Notes under the pieces: generated by a model
The model's input: the letters and a program-made list of their open reading frames with translations, nothing else
Database searches by the model: none
Told to the model about the DNA's origin: nothing
Assembly: GCA_003508835.1 (NCBI GenBank)
Contig: PUFA01000105.1
Location: 1,798,001 to 1,862,000 of the forward strand
Length of the DNA stretch: 64,000 bases
Source of the DNA: Eonycteris spelaea
Lineage: Eukaryota; Chordata; Mammalia; Chiroptera; Pteropodidae
Direction of reading: 5' to 3'
Part shown: positions 33,056-44,205 of the stretch, in pieces
Layout: the number at the start of each line of letters is the position of its first letter
How positions within the stretch are numbered: the first letter of the stretch is position 1
Made by a program: the position numbers and the translations under genes

Positions 33056-35573
33056 CCGCAGAGTACAGACCATGGTCCTGTTTATTTTTTTCTTTATCTC
33101 TTTTTTCCTCCTCTCTTTGCTTTTACTTTATTCCTTCTCTTCTTTCTCTTTATCTATTATTTTTTGAGGAAACTGGAACACTGTGTAATTTTCTTCTGAT
33201 GCTAATTTCTTAACAAATTTCATAGATAAGAAAACCCTATCAAATGAAAATCAAATGGGAGAAATCAAAACAAAAAAAGGGTGGAGATAGGGAGCAGCAT
33301 TGGCTAAGAGTTTGGGAAAAACAACTACAACAAAAATATGTCTCTAAAATACCAATGATGTCTTAGTTTTTACTGAAACATTTCTAGAAATTATAAAAAT
33401 TAGTTTCCCATCCATTCATTGTGCAAATGAGAAACATAGTATTTGTCAGTATTTATATAGTGCCAAATTGTTGCCTAGAAATAAAAATCAATTTCGGATT
33501 TTTATAATATTTTTATGTATTCTGAACCCATTCAACATTTAGCTATTAACATCTTTGGGTTGTGGGAGAAGGAACCAACTGAGCTTTTCCAAATAATTAA
33601 TTAGGCCTAAGATAAGGTTAACTTGTTTTCTACAGCCTAGCATTGGTTAGATATGGAATTCAAATTAACTTATAAATATTAAAATTATAGGCTTAATGAA
33701 AGAGTGTTACTTCATGCATAACCTATCTTGAAATATTCAGCTAATGCAAAAGATACAGCTAAAGGGTTGCTAGTCTGTGAAAACTTGTTTCAATACAGCA
33801 CCCATGAAACCTGCATAAGGCAATGCATGTCCCAGAAGGTTTACTGCAGGTGGGCAGCTTATCCATCTCACACCTCCCTTAGTGCTATTGATAATATTTC
33901 CTTCCATTGTAATACTTTTTTCAAATGTTAGTATTGAATTTTCCAAAGTATTAGTCAGAGAATGACAGAAAAACATTAGTTCTAAATGTTTTGTTTTGAC
34001 TTACACTTTTATAAACATATTTTATAGCATATTTACTGTGTTCTCCTCTATCATAATGCCTTTCATACAGTAACTGCCAGTAAGTCCTTTTTGGAAAAAA
34101 ATGAATGAGTAAATAATTTACCTACCTGTTAAGCAATTATTTGCTTACAGTTATTTAAATATGCATACGTTGAAGTTTATCTAAAAATAACAAGCTTAAA
34201 ATCTTAATGCAGGTATGCACGGATATATATTTTCATAAAAGTTTTCATCTTAGCCTCAAGGTTTCTATTGTATTGCTATCAAATATGGAAACTATGTATT
34301 GCATTTAGGAAATTAATGATTTTGATTAGATCATAACATCGACATGCTTTAAAAATCATTAAGAAAATTAAGAGAAGTATTTGCATTGCCAGAAATTTTA
34401 TTTTAACCATTTTTATTAATGAATGGAAAACTATTCTGCTGGTTCAATTTGTAGAAAGATGAACATTGTACTGTCCTGCATTTTGAGGGGCTTTCCTATT
34501 GGATACTAAGCTTTACGAATAATCAAGCATTATTTTTTCTCTCATGCCATTGCTATTTGGGGTTATAAGTCTGTCTTATAAGATAGTTTAAAACCCAGTG
34601 CTCTTGGAATTCCCTACTGTCTGTTTTGACTTCTGGTGATGAATTTTCTGTTGTGTTGAATATGAGTCCCATCTGTTTTTAAATATCAGCTCATAAGCTC
34701 GTTATTAATTTAAGTCCCAGTGAATATTGCTGGAAGCTGACCAGTGTATTCACAGCATGACACTGAAACAGATCAAAATGACACATGTTGCAATAATTCT
34801 GGGAACCAGTGTCCACAGGCAGCAACTATAATTGTTCTCCACACTAGCAGACGTTTTCCATTTCTCTAGAGAAAATTCTTAACATATGCATTTTAATTGG
34901 ATTTAAGAATGATAAAATGATGTGGAAGATGGCAGTGCAGTGTGTAACACTGGGCCACTGCATTGCACACGCAGCTACGTGGCTTAGTGCTTTGAGTATA
35001 AGGTGAACTAATGGTGTTTTATGAGGCTTAATCCATTATCGACAGATAACTTCCAAATAAATAATTAAAATGGATCATGATACAATTCTAAAACCCATCA
35101 TTAAATAATATGTGATAAAACTATTACAGCATAATGTATCCCTTAGAAATTACTTTTTCAAATAATATAGTAATTATATTTTTTGTAAATAAGGAAACAT
35201 CAAAATTTGATTTCAGCAACTACGTTTCTTAACTTTTCTATACATATCCTTCAAAGGATTCACTGCAATCAGTGCATTTCCTGATATCATATAAAATCAA
35301 ACTCTAGAACTAACCTGCTTTACTGTAACTATTTAAAACAAAGAATTATGTATTTCTAAACTAACTCGTTAGGAAAATAATTGCAAATTGGTGAATCGTA
35401 TCTTTTCCCACCACCTCTTTTTATCCTCATACATTGCATAGTTGACCTACAGCTTTCTCTTCAATTTCTGTAATCTGTATTATCTTATGATTTATATGTT
35501 GACCTCATTTTAAGCATGACACGAATAGAGGACAGTTTTATTTTTTTGTTTTGCTTTGTTATTTGTTATTTTT
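33056..35573. other. Unassigned AT-rich stretch, no gene seen
   Basis: It begins with a pyrimidine-rich run (about 33080-33160). A GC-mixed segment at about 34730-35060 matches no known repeat and reads like a conserved-element candidate. The open frames at 33728-33931 and 33770-33976 are antisense shadows of each other. Confidence 0.5.
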
Positions 35574-35680
35574 TTCCAGCTTTATTGGAGTATGATTGTG
35601 AAATAAGGACAATTTATCTTCTGACAATGTTTATGAATTAAGTCATGTGAGTCATTGTGAAATGAAATTTTACCCCTCTA
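35574..35680 (-). mobile_element. L1 3'-end fragment, minus strand
   Basis: 'TTTCCAGCTTTATTGGAGTA' followed by 'tgattgtgaaataaggacaat' and later 'cattgtgaaatgaaattttacc' is the complement of an old L1 3' region. Confidence 0.55.
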
Positions 35681-35982
35681 AGGAACTTGTAACATTAGTC
35701 AATAGGTGGAGATGTTTAGGGAAAGTCTCCAAAATCATTTCAGGTTAATTTATAAAGCTGACCAGGAGAGCTTGTAGTCATATCAGGATGACTTTTGGAG
35801 CAAGTAATAATTCTGGTTCTCATCACCGCTTGGGATTGTCCATGGGCTCTTCAGGGTGGCAAGCAGAATACAACTGATCAAAAGCCTCAAGTTCCTCATG
35901 TAGCACACAAGCTTCATTTTAGAACATTCCAGAAGACCCAACATATCATATATCATTTACTCACCAGCACACTTTATTCTCC

Positions 35983-35994
35983 GGGGGGGGGGGG

Positions 35995-36032
<38 letters not shown>

Positions 36033-36140
36033 TAATATAAATAAATATATAATATAAATATATAGTATAAATATAATATATAAATATATAATATATAAAT
36101 ATGTAAATATATATATAATATATATAAATATATTTGTAGT
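35983..36140. repeat. Poly(G)13 followed by long (AT)n-rich tract
   Basis: Thirteen Gs (35983-35995) are followed by about 12 uninterrupted AT units and then ATAA/ATATAA variants to about 36140. Overlapping minus-strand frames rich in tyrosine and isoleucine are artefacts of this repeat. Homopolymer plus AT alternation is hard to sequence and copy, so the length may be inaccurate. Confidence 0.97.
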
Positions 36141-37342
36141 GCCTTGAATCCATGCTGTTTTATACTTCTGTTTCTTTGCACACATTATTTTTCATATGTC
36201 ATTTTTTTCAAAGTCCTGCCTTTTGTCATACAAGTTGCTCTGTGGATAAATAGAATTTCTGGAAAAAATATCGACAACAATAACATAGAGTTCTGGCTGC
36301 AATTGCCAATTGCCAGTTTATGTTTGTAAAGTCAAGGAGAAAAACGTCTTGATTTAAAATGTTATGTTTCTCCTTTCTTTGGGGCTATAGGCTTGATTTA
36401 TTCCATTAAAAGCGTACTCGTCTAAATGAGAATGATTTTACTAGAAGTAGAAGTAGAAGCATGATGTTTTCCGCTTAACCATGGCACTTTGTTTCAGGAA
36501 CAAAGACTCACACATTAAACCAACTGGGGCGGAGACCATACATAGGATTTAAGTCTCTCATCATTCCAGATGGTGTAGGATTGCACCATGAACATCGAAA
36601 GAAAATGTACATGTTTCTGGGATGGGGAGGTGCTATAGTGGAAACCCTTCTCACATCTGTAAGCACTTTCTTATTCAGACAAGAGAAATAGTGTATATGG
36701 TAACAGGTCTCATCAGGTGCAACAGTAGCTGGAAATACCACTTTTCTTAGGTTATTCCAGAATGTGGGCATCTGGACCTCTCTTTTATTAGACCAACTGA
36801 ATATAATACTAACTCTTAACCAGAGGGATAAAACTCAGGCAGTGAAATCAGGCACATATCATTCATCAATCTTTTCAAAATAAATGGTTGGAGGCCATTG
36901 CAATCTTATAATTCAAATATAGTTTTGGCCCCTAAATCAGCCAGTTTTATGTAGAAGGCCTGCAGACCTTAACTTTGGAGGATAGATTGGTGAAAGAAGA
37001 AAAGAAAGCTTTGTTTAAAGGTGCATTTGCTTGAGAGACCCAGATCCCGAAGGTGACTCTTCTCCTGGGAAGCCCCTGCGTGGATAGGGGGAGACTGCTT
37101 GTTTTGGGAGTGGGGATGGAGGGAGTGGGTCTTCTGTGAATGCACAGTTAAAATCAAAGACCCTATGGGTAAAGGGCCAATTTCGAGGCATGATGCAAAC
37201 AATATTACAAGTTTCCTCACTTAGGCAGAAAATATAAAACCAAAAATCTGTCTCTTTTTACAAAGGAATCAGCTTTCGTTAGAAGGAAACTGAAGTAAAT
37301 CATGTTCGGCTAAAATCTTTTTAAGTTATTCAGCTACTATAT
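36141..37342. other. Unassigned stretch, partly GC-balanced
   Basis: The parts 36480-36780 and 36940-37180 are GC-balanced and each carries a minus-strand open frame of 83-87 codons without a recognised domain. Because an LTR follows, degraded ERV or LTR sequence is possible, but I cannot assign it. Confidence 0.4.
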
Positions 37343-37812
37343 TGTAATTACTTCTCTGAGTCGGTAAAGAGTCTGTACTTGACCAAACTTTAGTCAGGTT
37401 CCCAAAGCTGCTTCTAGGCCCATCGTGCCCTTCCTTATAACATGAGGTGTTAGCAAGGATCTTGCTAAATCAATTTACCAAGAGTCCTCCACTCTATCTG
37501 ATCACCCTCAGAATCTAATCAAGTTCATCATCCTGCACCATCCCACAGGTGTCTGATTAAGCAGGCCTGTCTTCAGGGAAAGTCCTGTTAGACTGGTTTA
37601 GTCAGAATCTCCCTTACCCCTGATTTTCCCTCTTAGTAATTTGCATCCACTGCCCCCACCCTGCTCCTTGACTGTAAATTCCCACTTGCCCATGCTGCAT
37701 TCAGAAATGAGTCTGATTTACACTGAGATCTCTTTTTCCCTATTATGATAGTCATAAATAAAGTCTATTTCTACCACCTCACTATTATCCAGATCTGGTT
37801 TTTCTTTGAGTT
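37343..37812 (+). mobile_element. Endogenous retroviral LTR, sense
   Basis: The block reads like an ERV LTR: 'CTTCCTTATAACATGAGGTG', 'TGCACCATCCCACAGGTGTC', 'AATTTGCATCCACTGCCCCC' and 'CTCCTTGACTGTAAATTCCC'. Then comes the poly(A) signal in 'gtcataaataaagtctatttctacc', followed by 'cctcactattatccagatctgg', as in R/U5. Family not named and ends approximate. No target duplication was identified. Confidence 0.6.
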
Positions 37813-39182
37813 AGTTGATAAGAAAAGTGAGAATATAATGATAAAGAATATTCGGAATCAAGTTTATTAAAAAATGGGGGTATGAAGAGGGGATAAAAGA
37901 AACATTTGCTAAATAATTAGGTTATAAAGGACTCTCAAGTAAGATTTAATCTGACTCCAATTCTAAACAACGAATTCCCTCTATTGAATAGGAGCCTTTC
38001 ACTTGAACAAGGGTTTTGTTTTTTTGTTTTTCTATAATATTGATCTAATCCCTATAATAAAGACCTGTTAAACGTTGTTTTAAGAGTCTTAAAGAAAAAT
38101 TGGTTTTAGAAGATTAATGGCTCATGAATTGTAGTGAAGTCTCTGAGATTTCTTATTAAAAGTCTTAGCCTGAAGTCTTTATCCAAACCCACAAAAAACA
38201 TGAAAATATTTTGGATTCTGCTGTTTTGAGATCAAAATACTGTCACCATTCTACAAAATTAGCTTTGCTGAGTACACATTTTTAAGTAGATATACTCTTT
38301 TCAGAGCTTTTAAAAATGAGGCTAGTATAATGCCTAAGGGACATTCTGCTGGGAGAAGCAACAGGTAGAAGCTTGGGAGTAAGAAGGCAGAAGACCAGTG
38401 GAAGGACTTTGTTCTGTAGAACTTAGAATAACCATATTTGCTATGGAGTGTTTCATAATTATGATTCTCTTCAGTTATTTTTAAGTCTTTAGTTAAGTTT
38501 ACTTAAATGTTATAGCTTGTCCTTTGCTTCACCAGAAGAGTTTGTGCCCAAGGTTGGGTCAAAGCAACAGAGTGAAAAAAAAAAAAAAATAGCCCTCTGA
38601 GGAAATGCAGGTTTAAATTAAAAGGGTTACCTCCAGAAGACAGGGTAGTGGCCCAGAGCCAGGAGGCTGAAAGTGGTGGAAAGTAACAACCAAGAGATTT
38701 TTAGACATATAAGCATTTCGGGAGCATTCACTGTCCCTCAGGGTTTGGAACTTAGTGAAATCAATCAAGTAAAATGGGACCTGAGAAATTACAACTTGTA
38801 TATAAAAATATTTTTACCTTTCCTGTAGTCAGAGGACATTGAATTCTAGGATACTTGAATTACAGCCATCTGAAAATATTATAAACCCAAAAGAGACCAC
38901 TATAAGAAATAGTTGATTTTTAAAAAAACTAGTGTTGATTATAGTCCCTAAAGTCAACAGCTTACCTTTTTATATATAAGCCATACACAGTAAATATATT
39001 GGATTCAATTTGATTTTAGTGTAATTAGCTCTTTCCTCTGGGTGTCTGTCTATTCAGAAGTTTTATTTTGTTTTGTTTTGATAAGAAAACAGAAGAAAGG
39101 AGTTAAATAGTTTATCCTCCTAAAAAAAAAAAAAGCCATGTAAAAATCAATCGTATAGGAAGGCAAGGTCTAACTCAGCAGG
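37813..39182. other. Unassigned stretch between two LTRs
   Basis: A/T-rich, with an A15 run at 38575-38589 and an A-rich run at 39122-39134. No retroviral gag, pol or env reading frame was seen between the two LTRs, so they are not obviously one provirus. Confidence 0.45.
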
Positions 39183-39753
39183 TGTGGGTCACAAACCCTG
39201 TACATTCACCAGAAACACCTTTTTCCAGGCTTGTCTTTAGGTAGTTTCTGTGATATAACCTGTGAGCCTTGGGAATATTCTGTCTAACAATGATGTTTGT
39301 ATGCCTCAGGCCTTGAAACTTGCTCTTCCAGTCTGAACATGTAAGTTATTTATCCTAACAGTGTGATTTATGATGAAAATCCCTTTGATCGAGGAGGGGA
39401 GAAGTTGGAGTCCGTTTGGGGGTCAGTCGTGGGGTCTTTGCATGGTAAGGGGCTGGTCCCCGATAAAAACCCTGGAAACTCAGGCTTCCTTGGTTGGCAA
39501 CACTTCACACATGTCACACATCATTGCTGGGAGGGTCGAGTGCATCGCTATGTGACTGACTCCCTCGGGAGGAAACACCTGGCAGCGAGAAACGTCTGGT
39601 TTCTCCGAGACCTCACCTCAGGCATCCTTTCCCTCTGCTGGATTTAGTCTTTATCCGTTTGCGGTAATAAACCATAACTGTAAGTATAACAGCTTCTCTG
39701 GGCCCTTCTAGCACATCGTCAAGCCTGCGGGTAGTCTTGGGGACCCTGATGCA
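39183..39753 (+). mobile_element. ERVL-type LTR, sense
   Basis: 'GTGTGATTTATGATGAAAAT', 'CTGGTCCCCGATAAAAACCC', 'ttgctgggagggtcgag' and 'ctggtttctccgagacctcacc' occur in the order of an ancient mammalian ERVL-type LTR (LTR33-like from memory). The polyadenylation motif lies in 'gcggtaataaaccataactg', and the end 'ggtagtcttggggaccc' follows. A possible TG...CA frame runs from TGTGGGTC to CTGATGCA. The two plus-strand frames of 94 and 61 codons are by-products. Confidence 0.65.
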
Positions 39754-41369
39754 GTACGATGCCTTTGAATGTCTTGTCTCTATGTTATACAAGTAACTCA
39801 ATTCACTGCCCAAATCATACTTCACATTATTTCAAATAAATAGTCAATGGTTATAAATGGCATCAAGGGTAAAGAAAGTAGATTAGTCGTTTTCAAACTT
39901 ATTTTCGCTATAGGGCCATATATTGAACCGATAAAAGCAAAATGGCCCTGGTTAGAGTTGGCTGGAGTTGGCACAGAAAGCCCTGTTTTCTACTCTGTGG
40001 CCTCTGAGGCATCTGCACTCAGGGTTCCACAGTCTAATTTTGAAAGTCACTAAAAGATTTGAAAATGACCTGAAGATATTAAGACAACATGTCTGTTGAG
40101 ACATGATTAGTTTATGCAACCTATAAAAATATAACAGACTGCTTGCCAGTTCACCCTTAACTAGCTGGAATTATAGCACACACTATATAAAAATAATGCA
40201 GAAACCCAGAGGATATAGCATTTAAAGAATCTCCTAAATATAAAAAGTGTGATCCTCCATCAAATAGCTTTCTTTACCGTAAGATCATAAAATACGCACA
40301 TTTTCCTATGTAAAAAGGAAAACCTCTGAGATATTTTGAATTCCTAAACATTTCAGGTATCCATCAATAAAACTTCTTAAACTGGTGTGAAGTAGATTTA
40401 CTCATAAACGTGGTAATATTTTGAAGGCATTAGAGAACACAGTCCCTTTTCGATAGAAGCATTGAGAATTAAAAGCTCAGGTACCATATAAATAATGATA
40501 CAACATTGACAACCCCCTTGGCAAAAATGGTCATATTTTTTGTAAAACAAACCTGAAATCCGAAGATATGTCGTACAGATTTATTTTGTTACGTGTGTCC
40601 TCGGGGAGGCGGGGGGTGGGGGAAACTAGCATAGTCATAGTATGTATACGTTTATAATATATTTTACAGAAAAAAAATCAAAAATTGTTTCTCATTTTTG
40701 CCTCATAACTGGTGTTATAATAATTCTATGTATTTTTTCCATGTGTTAAAATGGAGTAGTAATAAATTTAACTTATTTCATAAATTTTAAGTCTAATATG
40801 ATAGATTAAGTTAAAACGTGACCACCTGGTTACCAGTGAATTCCAACTGAGATTTAGAAAAATATTTATGAATAGATCCTATCCTTCGTATCCTTTCCTA
40901 TTTCTCTCTGTTTTAACACACTAACAAAAAAAGAGTAATTTGTTAGGCTATTGACTAGAACTATATCTAAGTATAAATGGTTATCAAAGCGTTTAATTTT
41001 TATAAACCTACAACAAAGATAGAACATTACATTAAAAAATTTGCAGAATGCTTTATCCCATAAGACGGGTTTATTTTTGGAAAGAGATCTTTTGTCTGTA
41101 AGTTTCTGAAGTGCAATAGATAAAACAGCCCTTGCCTCATGGATTTCATAGTCATCTAGTTTCATTTTGACATCATTGAAATTGGTTCTATATATCTTTA
41201 GATATCTCTCATAAGTAGAAAGAGTTAATTTCATCATAAAAAGGAGAAAAGAGGAATTGGTTTAAAGATAAAATTATTAGATTACAAAATGAAGATTCAT
41301 TCCTGCACAGTTCAAACAAATAAGCACTACCCTCTTATGCTAGAATAGAGATATCTAATATTTGTTCTT
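39754..41369. other. Unassigned stretch, no gene seen
   Basis: A G-rich 'ggggaggcggggggtggggg' lies at about 40603-40622. The 123-codon minus frame at 40866-41237 is lysine-, leucine- and phenylalanine-rich, has no recognised domain and lacks a splice context. I treat it as chance in AT-rich DNA. Confidence 0.45.
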
Positions 41370-41380
41370 CCCCCCCCCCC
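41370..41380. repeat. Poly(C)11 run
   Basis: Eleven consecutive Cs between pyrimidine-rich flanks. Confidence 0.95.
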
Positions 41381-42189
41381 TTAATTTCCTCTCCAACTCT
41401 GCCTCTGGATGTTTTGCTGACATTATACTGATGTTTCTCATAACAATAATATGAAAGTGATGATAAGCAAGAGGTAAGGGGTATAGAGCTTAATGAAGGA
41501 GAACAGTAGAGACACAGGAGCAAGTCAGCCATGAAGTTTGTAAAACCGATTCTTGAGTTTGGGTCATCATAAGCTCCTCATACTAGCTTTCTGTGTACCC
41601 TAGGGCTGCAAAACACTGTCTTTAATTATTAAAGTTTGTTGTAAGTTAATAATATATTTAAACATTCCCACTAAGAAAAAGAAAGCCTAGGGAAACTAAA
41701 GTATAAGTAGACAATCTTTTGAAATTAAAAAAAAAAAAAAAGGTTCTGATTCTTAGTTTAATTTTCTGGAAGTTTTTTTTATTGGAAAATTATCTTTCCT
41801 ATTTCAAATTTTGGATCACAAAATTCAGGAGTATAATCAAAATTTTAAAATTGCAAAGATTTCAAATTATATCCTTAAAAGGGAAATATTTTTCTTTCAG
41901 GAAATGAGTGATAATAAACATTATGATGAGTAAGAAAATATTATTCATTAATTGGACAATATGTGAAAAGCAAGAGATTCCAAAGATAAGTGGAAGTTTA
42001 AACAGATCTCTTTGCTTAAAACATATGTTTTGGTTGAACGCTTTCTTCATATAAAGCAGTTATCACGTATTACAAATGCAATAATTTTCGAAACCACATT
42101 TACTTGATAAAGTAATTCAGCTTTTCAAGGAAAATCGGATGTCAGAGAATATACAATAATATGCAGAGTGTGTATAAATCGGTTGTGAT
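41381..42189. other. Unassigned AT-rich stretch
   Basis: An A15 run lies at 41727-41741. The open frames of 62 codons on both strands are phenylalanine/lysine/isoleucine-rich chance products. Confidence 0.55.
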
Positions 42190-42620
42190 TTAGAACTTTT
42201 ATTACTCTACAGATGGCACAGGAGCAGGTGAACACACCGCTTCTCACGCTGGCATGGCCAGCCTCTTTCAGTCTCCCATTTCCTCTCGCAGGGCCAGGAC
42301 CTTTGCCTGCAAACTAGCTGCATCCTTTTGCCTCTGCATGCCTCCCGGGAAAGAGCGTCTTGGGCCTCTACTGCCATGACTAATTGTTTAAAATTATTTT
42401 TTTAATGGTACTTATTTCATTGAGGGCCGGATCGTGTTGAATCAGCATTTGGCATTGATGGGAGGGAGCGGCAAGGTCAGGGTACCATGACAGAGTCCAA
42501 GAACCCAGGGAAGAGAAAAAAGAACTTTGAGGTTATCAGCAACAGAGGGAATGTAGCTCACATTAGAGCCAACATTTTAAGTTTCCAGGGTGATGCTAAT
42601 GTGAGGCCAGTATTGACATG
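42190..42620. other. GC-mixed block, candidate conserved non-coding element
   Basis: This non-repeat block is GC-balanced and contains clustered TAATTG, TAAAATTA and TTTAATGG homeodomain-type sites (about 42382-42408) embedded in otherwise GC-rich DNA. That texture is typical of developmental enhancers, but this is inferred from composition only. The 103-codon frame at 42618-42929 starts at its right edge and has no recognised domain. Confidence 0.25.
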
Positions 42621-43101
42621 CACTGCACTCGTGGCTATGTGGTAAAGATCAAATGGATTTTATTGAAAAAGAATAAATGTGAGGAACGAAAAGGAATTAA
42701 AATGTTATTATGTTCATATTTTTTCATTGAGAGTCAAGAGGACTTTGAGGCAGTAGGTGGTGGGTTTTGTCAGCCTGGAATTTCTTCTCCCTTCTTATGT
42801 CACCGTTGTGGTTATGCTTTGGAGAAACATTTCTCCTCTAATCGGTCTGAGAGGTGGTTTAAGTACAAAGGGTGGATGATTTTCCCTCCCCTGGACGATG
42901 GGGCAGACGCCTATTCACAAAGAGCCTGATAAAGCACTCTTTTTCTTCTAGAACTTTTAATCTTGAATGAATGACACAAGAAGAGAAACAGGTTGGAGCT
43001 AATTTAACTTAACAACGGTGGCCTAAAGAACCCATCCATAAGCTTAGTCTGTGGAGATTGTTTCTTTTCATGTCCTGTTCAAGGAATGTTGATCATCTTT
43101 C

Positions 43102-43104
<3 letters not shown>
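42621..43104. other. Unassigned stretch
   Basis: It holds one open frame (42618-42929) without a recognised domain and otherwise unremarkable sequence. Confidence 0.45.

Positions 43105-43150
<46 letters not shown>
43105..43150. repeat. (AC)22-23 microsatellite
   Basis: Uninterrupted AC alternation ending in a short AT-rich flank. Confidence 0.98.
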
Positions 43151-43151
<1 letters not shown>

Positions 43152-43179
43152 TTATATAAATTATGAAATAACAGTATTA

Positions 43180-43310
43180 GCCTTTTTATTTTCTCTATTT
43201 GGATATAATTTAAATACATTAACCTCACCAGTTTTAAGTGCGCACTTTGATGAGCTGTGACAAATGCAAAGAATTATATAACCAGTCAATACCACAAATA
43301 ATGGAAATAA
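43180..43310 (-). mobile_element. L1 3'-end fragment, minus strand
   Basis: 'ctatttggatataatttaaatac' and 'CAGTTTTAAGTGCGCACTTT', then 'GATGAGCTGTGACAAATGCA' and 'tatataaccagtcaataccac', follow the complement of an old L1 3' region ('tgagttttgacaaatgcatacacc'). Confidence 0.6.
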
Positions 43311-43894
43311 GCGAAATGAAGCACAAAAATATCAATATTAGAAATAATCATCAGAAACTGTTTTTCATGCCTCCATGCACGTGCACTTGAAAAGATAGAT
43401 TGAATGTGAAAATTCCAGGAAAATGTACTTTTAAAACTCTGGATGAGAAAAGAGACAGAGAAGTTCCATGGAAGAATTAGAAAGAGTTTTAAATAATAAT
43501 TCCCTCAAATATACAATACCCACATTATTTCGTAAAGATAATCTAAAAAACTTTATAAAGCAGATAATTTTAAAGAAACACCTAAAATTTTTATTTTTTT
43601 TAGAATTAACAACAATACTGATAACAAAATTGAGCAAACGTTGATCAAAATTTAAAAATAAATAAAAAATCAAATTTATGCAATAGAGTGTGCAACCCTT
43701 CACATCGAAAGTATTTCTGAAATTGTTAAAAAGCTTCATTAAATACTGAGGAAAACAAAGAGATACCATGTTTCTGAAAAGAAAATCACACCACAAAAAT
43801 GTCAATAACTCATAAACTAATTTATAAATTAATGTTAAACCCTAAATTTAAAATACATTTTATATTCTAAATTTCATGGGAAAAATAAACAGAA
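43311..43894. other. Unassigned AT-rich stretch
   Basis: The 124-codon minus frame at 43431-43805 is rich in phenylalanine, leucine and asparagine, as expected of a random frame in A-rich DNA. It has no recognised domain. Confidence 0.5.
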
Positions 43895-44205
43895 AAGTTC
43901 TCAAAAAGTAGACCACAAAATCACAAATATAGTGGACAATTTGGTGACGGACAGAGGGGAAGGGGGTTAGGTGGCTGGGAGAAGGGGATAAAGGGCTAAA
44001 GAAGTAGAAATTACTAATTGATAGATGGTCATGGGGGTGGGGAGCACGGCACAGGGAATGCAGTTAACATTAATCTGATGGCTAGGTGGAGGGCCAGGGG
44101 AGGGAGGGAGCAATTGGGGGGTTCATTTTATGAACTATATAGATGTCTAATCAATGTATTGTGTTCTTGAAATTAATATAAATAAATTTTTTAAAAAGTA
44201 AATCA
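43895..44205 (+). mobile_element. L1 3'UTR and tail, sense, with G-rich tract
   Basis: A G-rich stretch from 43956 ('ggggaagggggttaggtgg', 'gggagaaggggataaaggg') is followed by 'ATGGTCATGGGGGTGGGGAG', 'cacggcacagggaatgcagt', 'TATATAGATGTCTAATCAAT' and a terminal A/T-rich tail at about 44200. This matches the laurasiatherian L1 3'UTR type. The tail resembles the one at 22206-22315. No ORF2 sequence precedes it, so the copy is heavily 5'-truncated. Confidence 0.8.

Noticed and set aside
35957..36185. Tyrosine/isoleucine repeat 'proteins' on the minus strand
   Set aside because: Translations of the (AT)n tract.
38575..38589. Poly(A) run as evidence of a processed pseudogene
   Set aside because: No gene-like sequence upstream and no target duplication found.
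37343..39753. A provirus bounded by the two LTRs
   Set aside because: The LTRs do not resemble each other and no retroviral coding sequence was seen between them.
40866..41237. 123-codon minus-strand frame
   Set aside because: No recognised domain, AT-driven composition and no splice or promoter context.
43431..43805. 124-codon minus-strand frame
   Set aside because: Phenylalanine/leucine/asparagine-rich product typical of random AT-rich DNA; no known domain.
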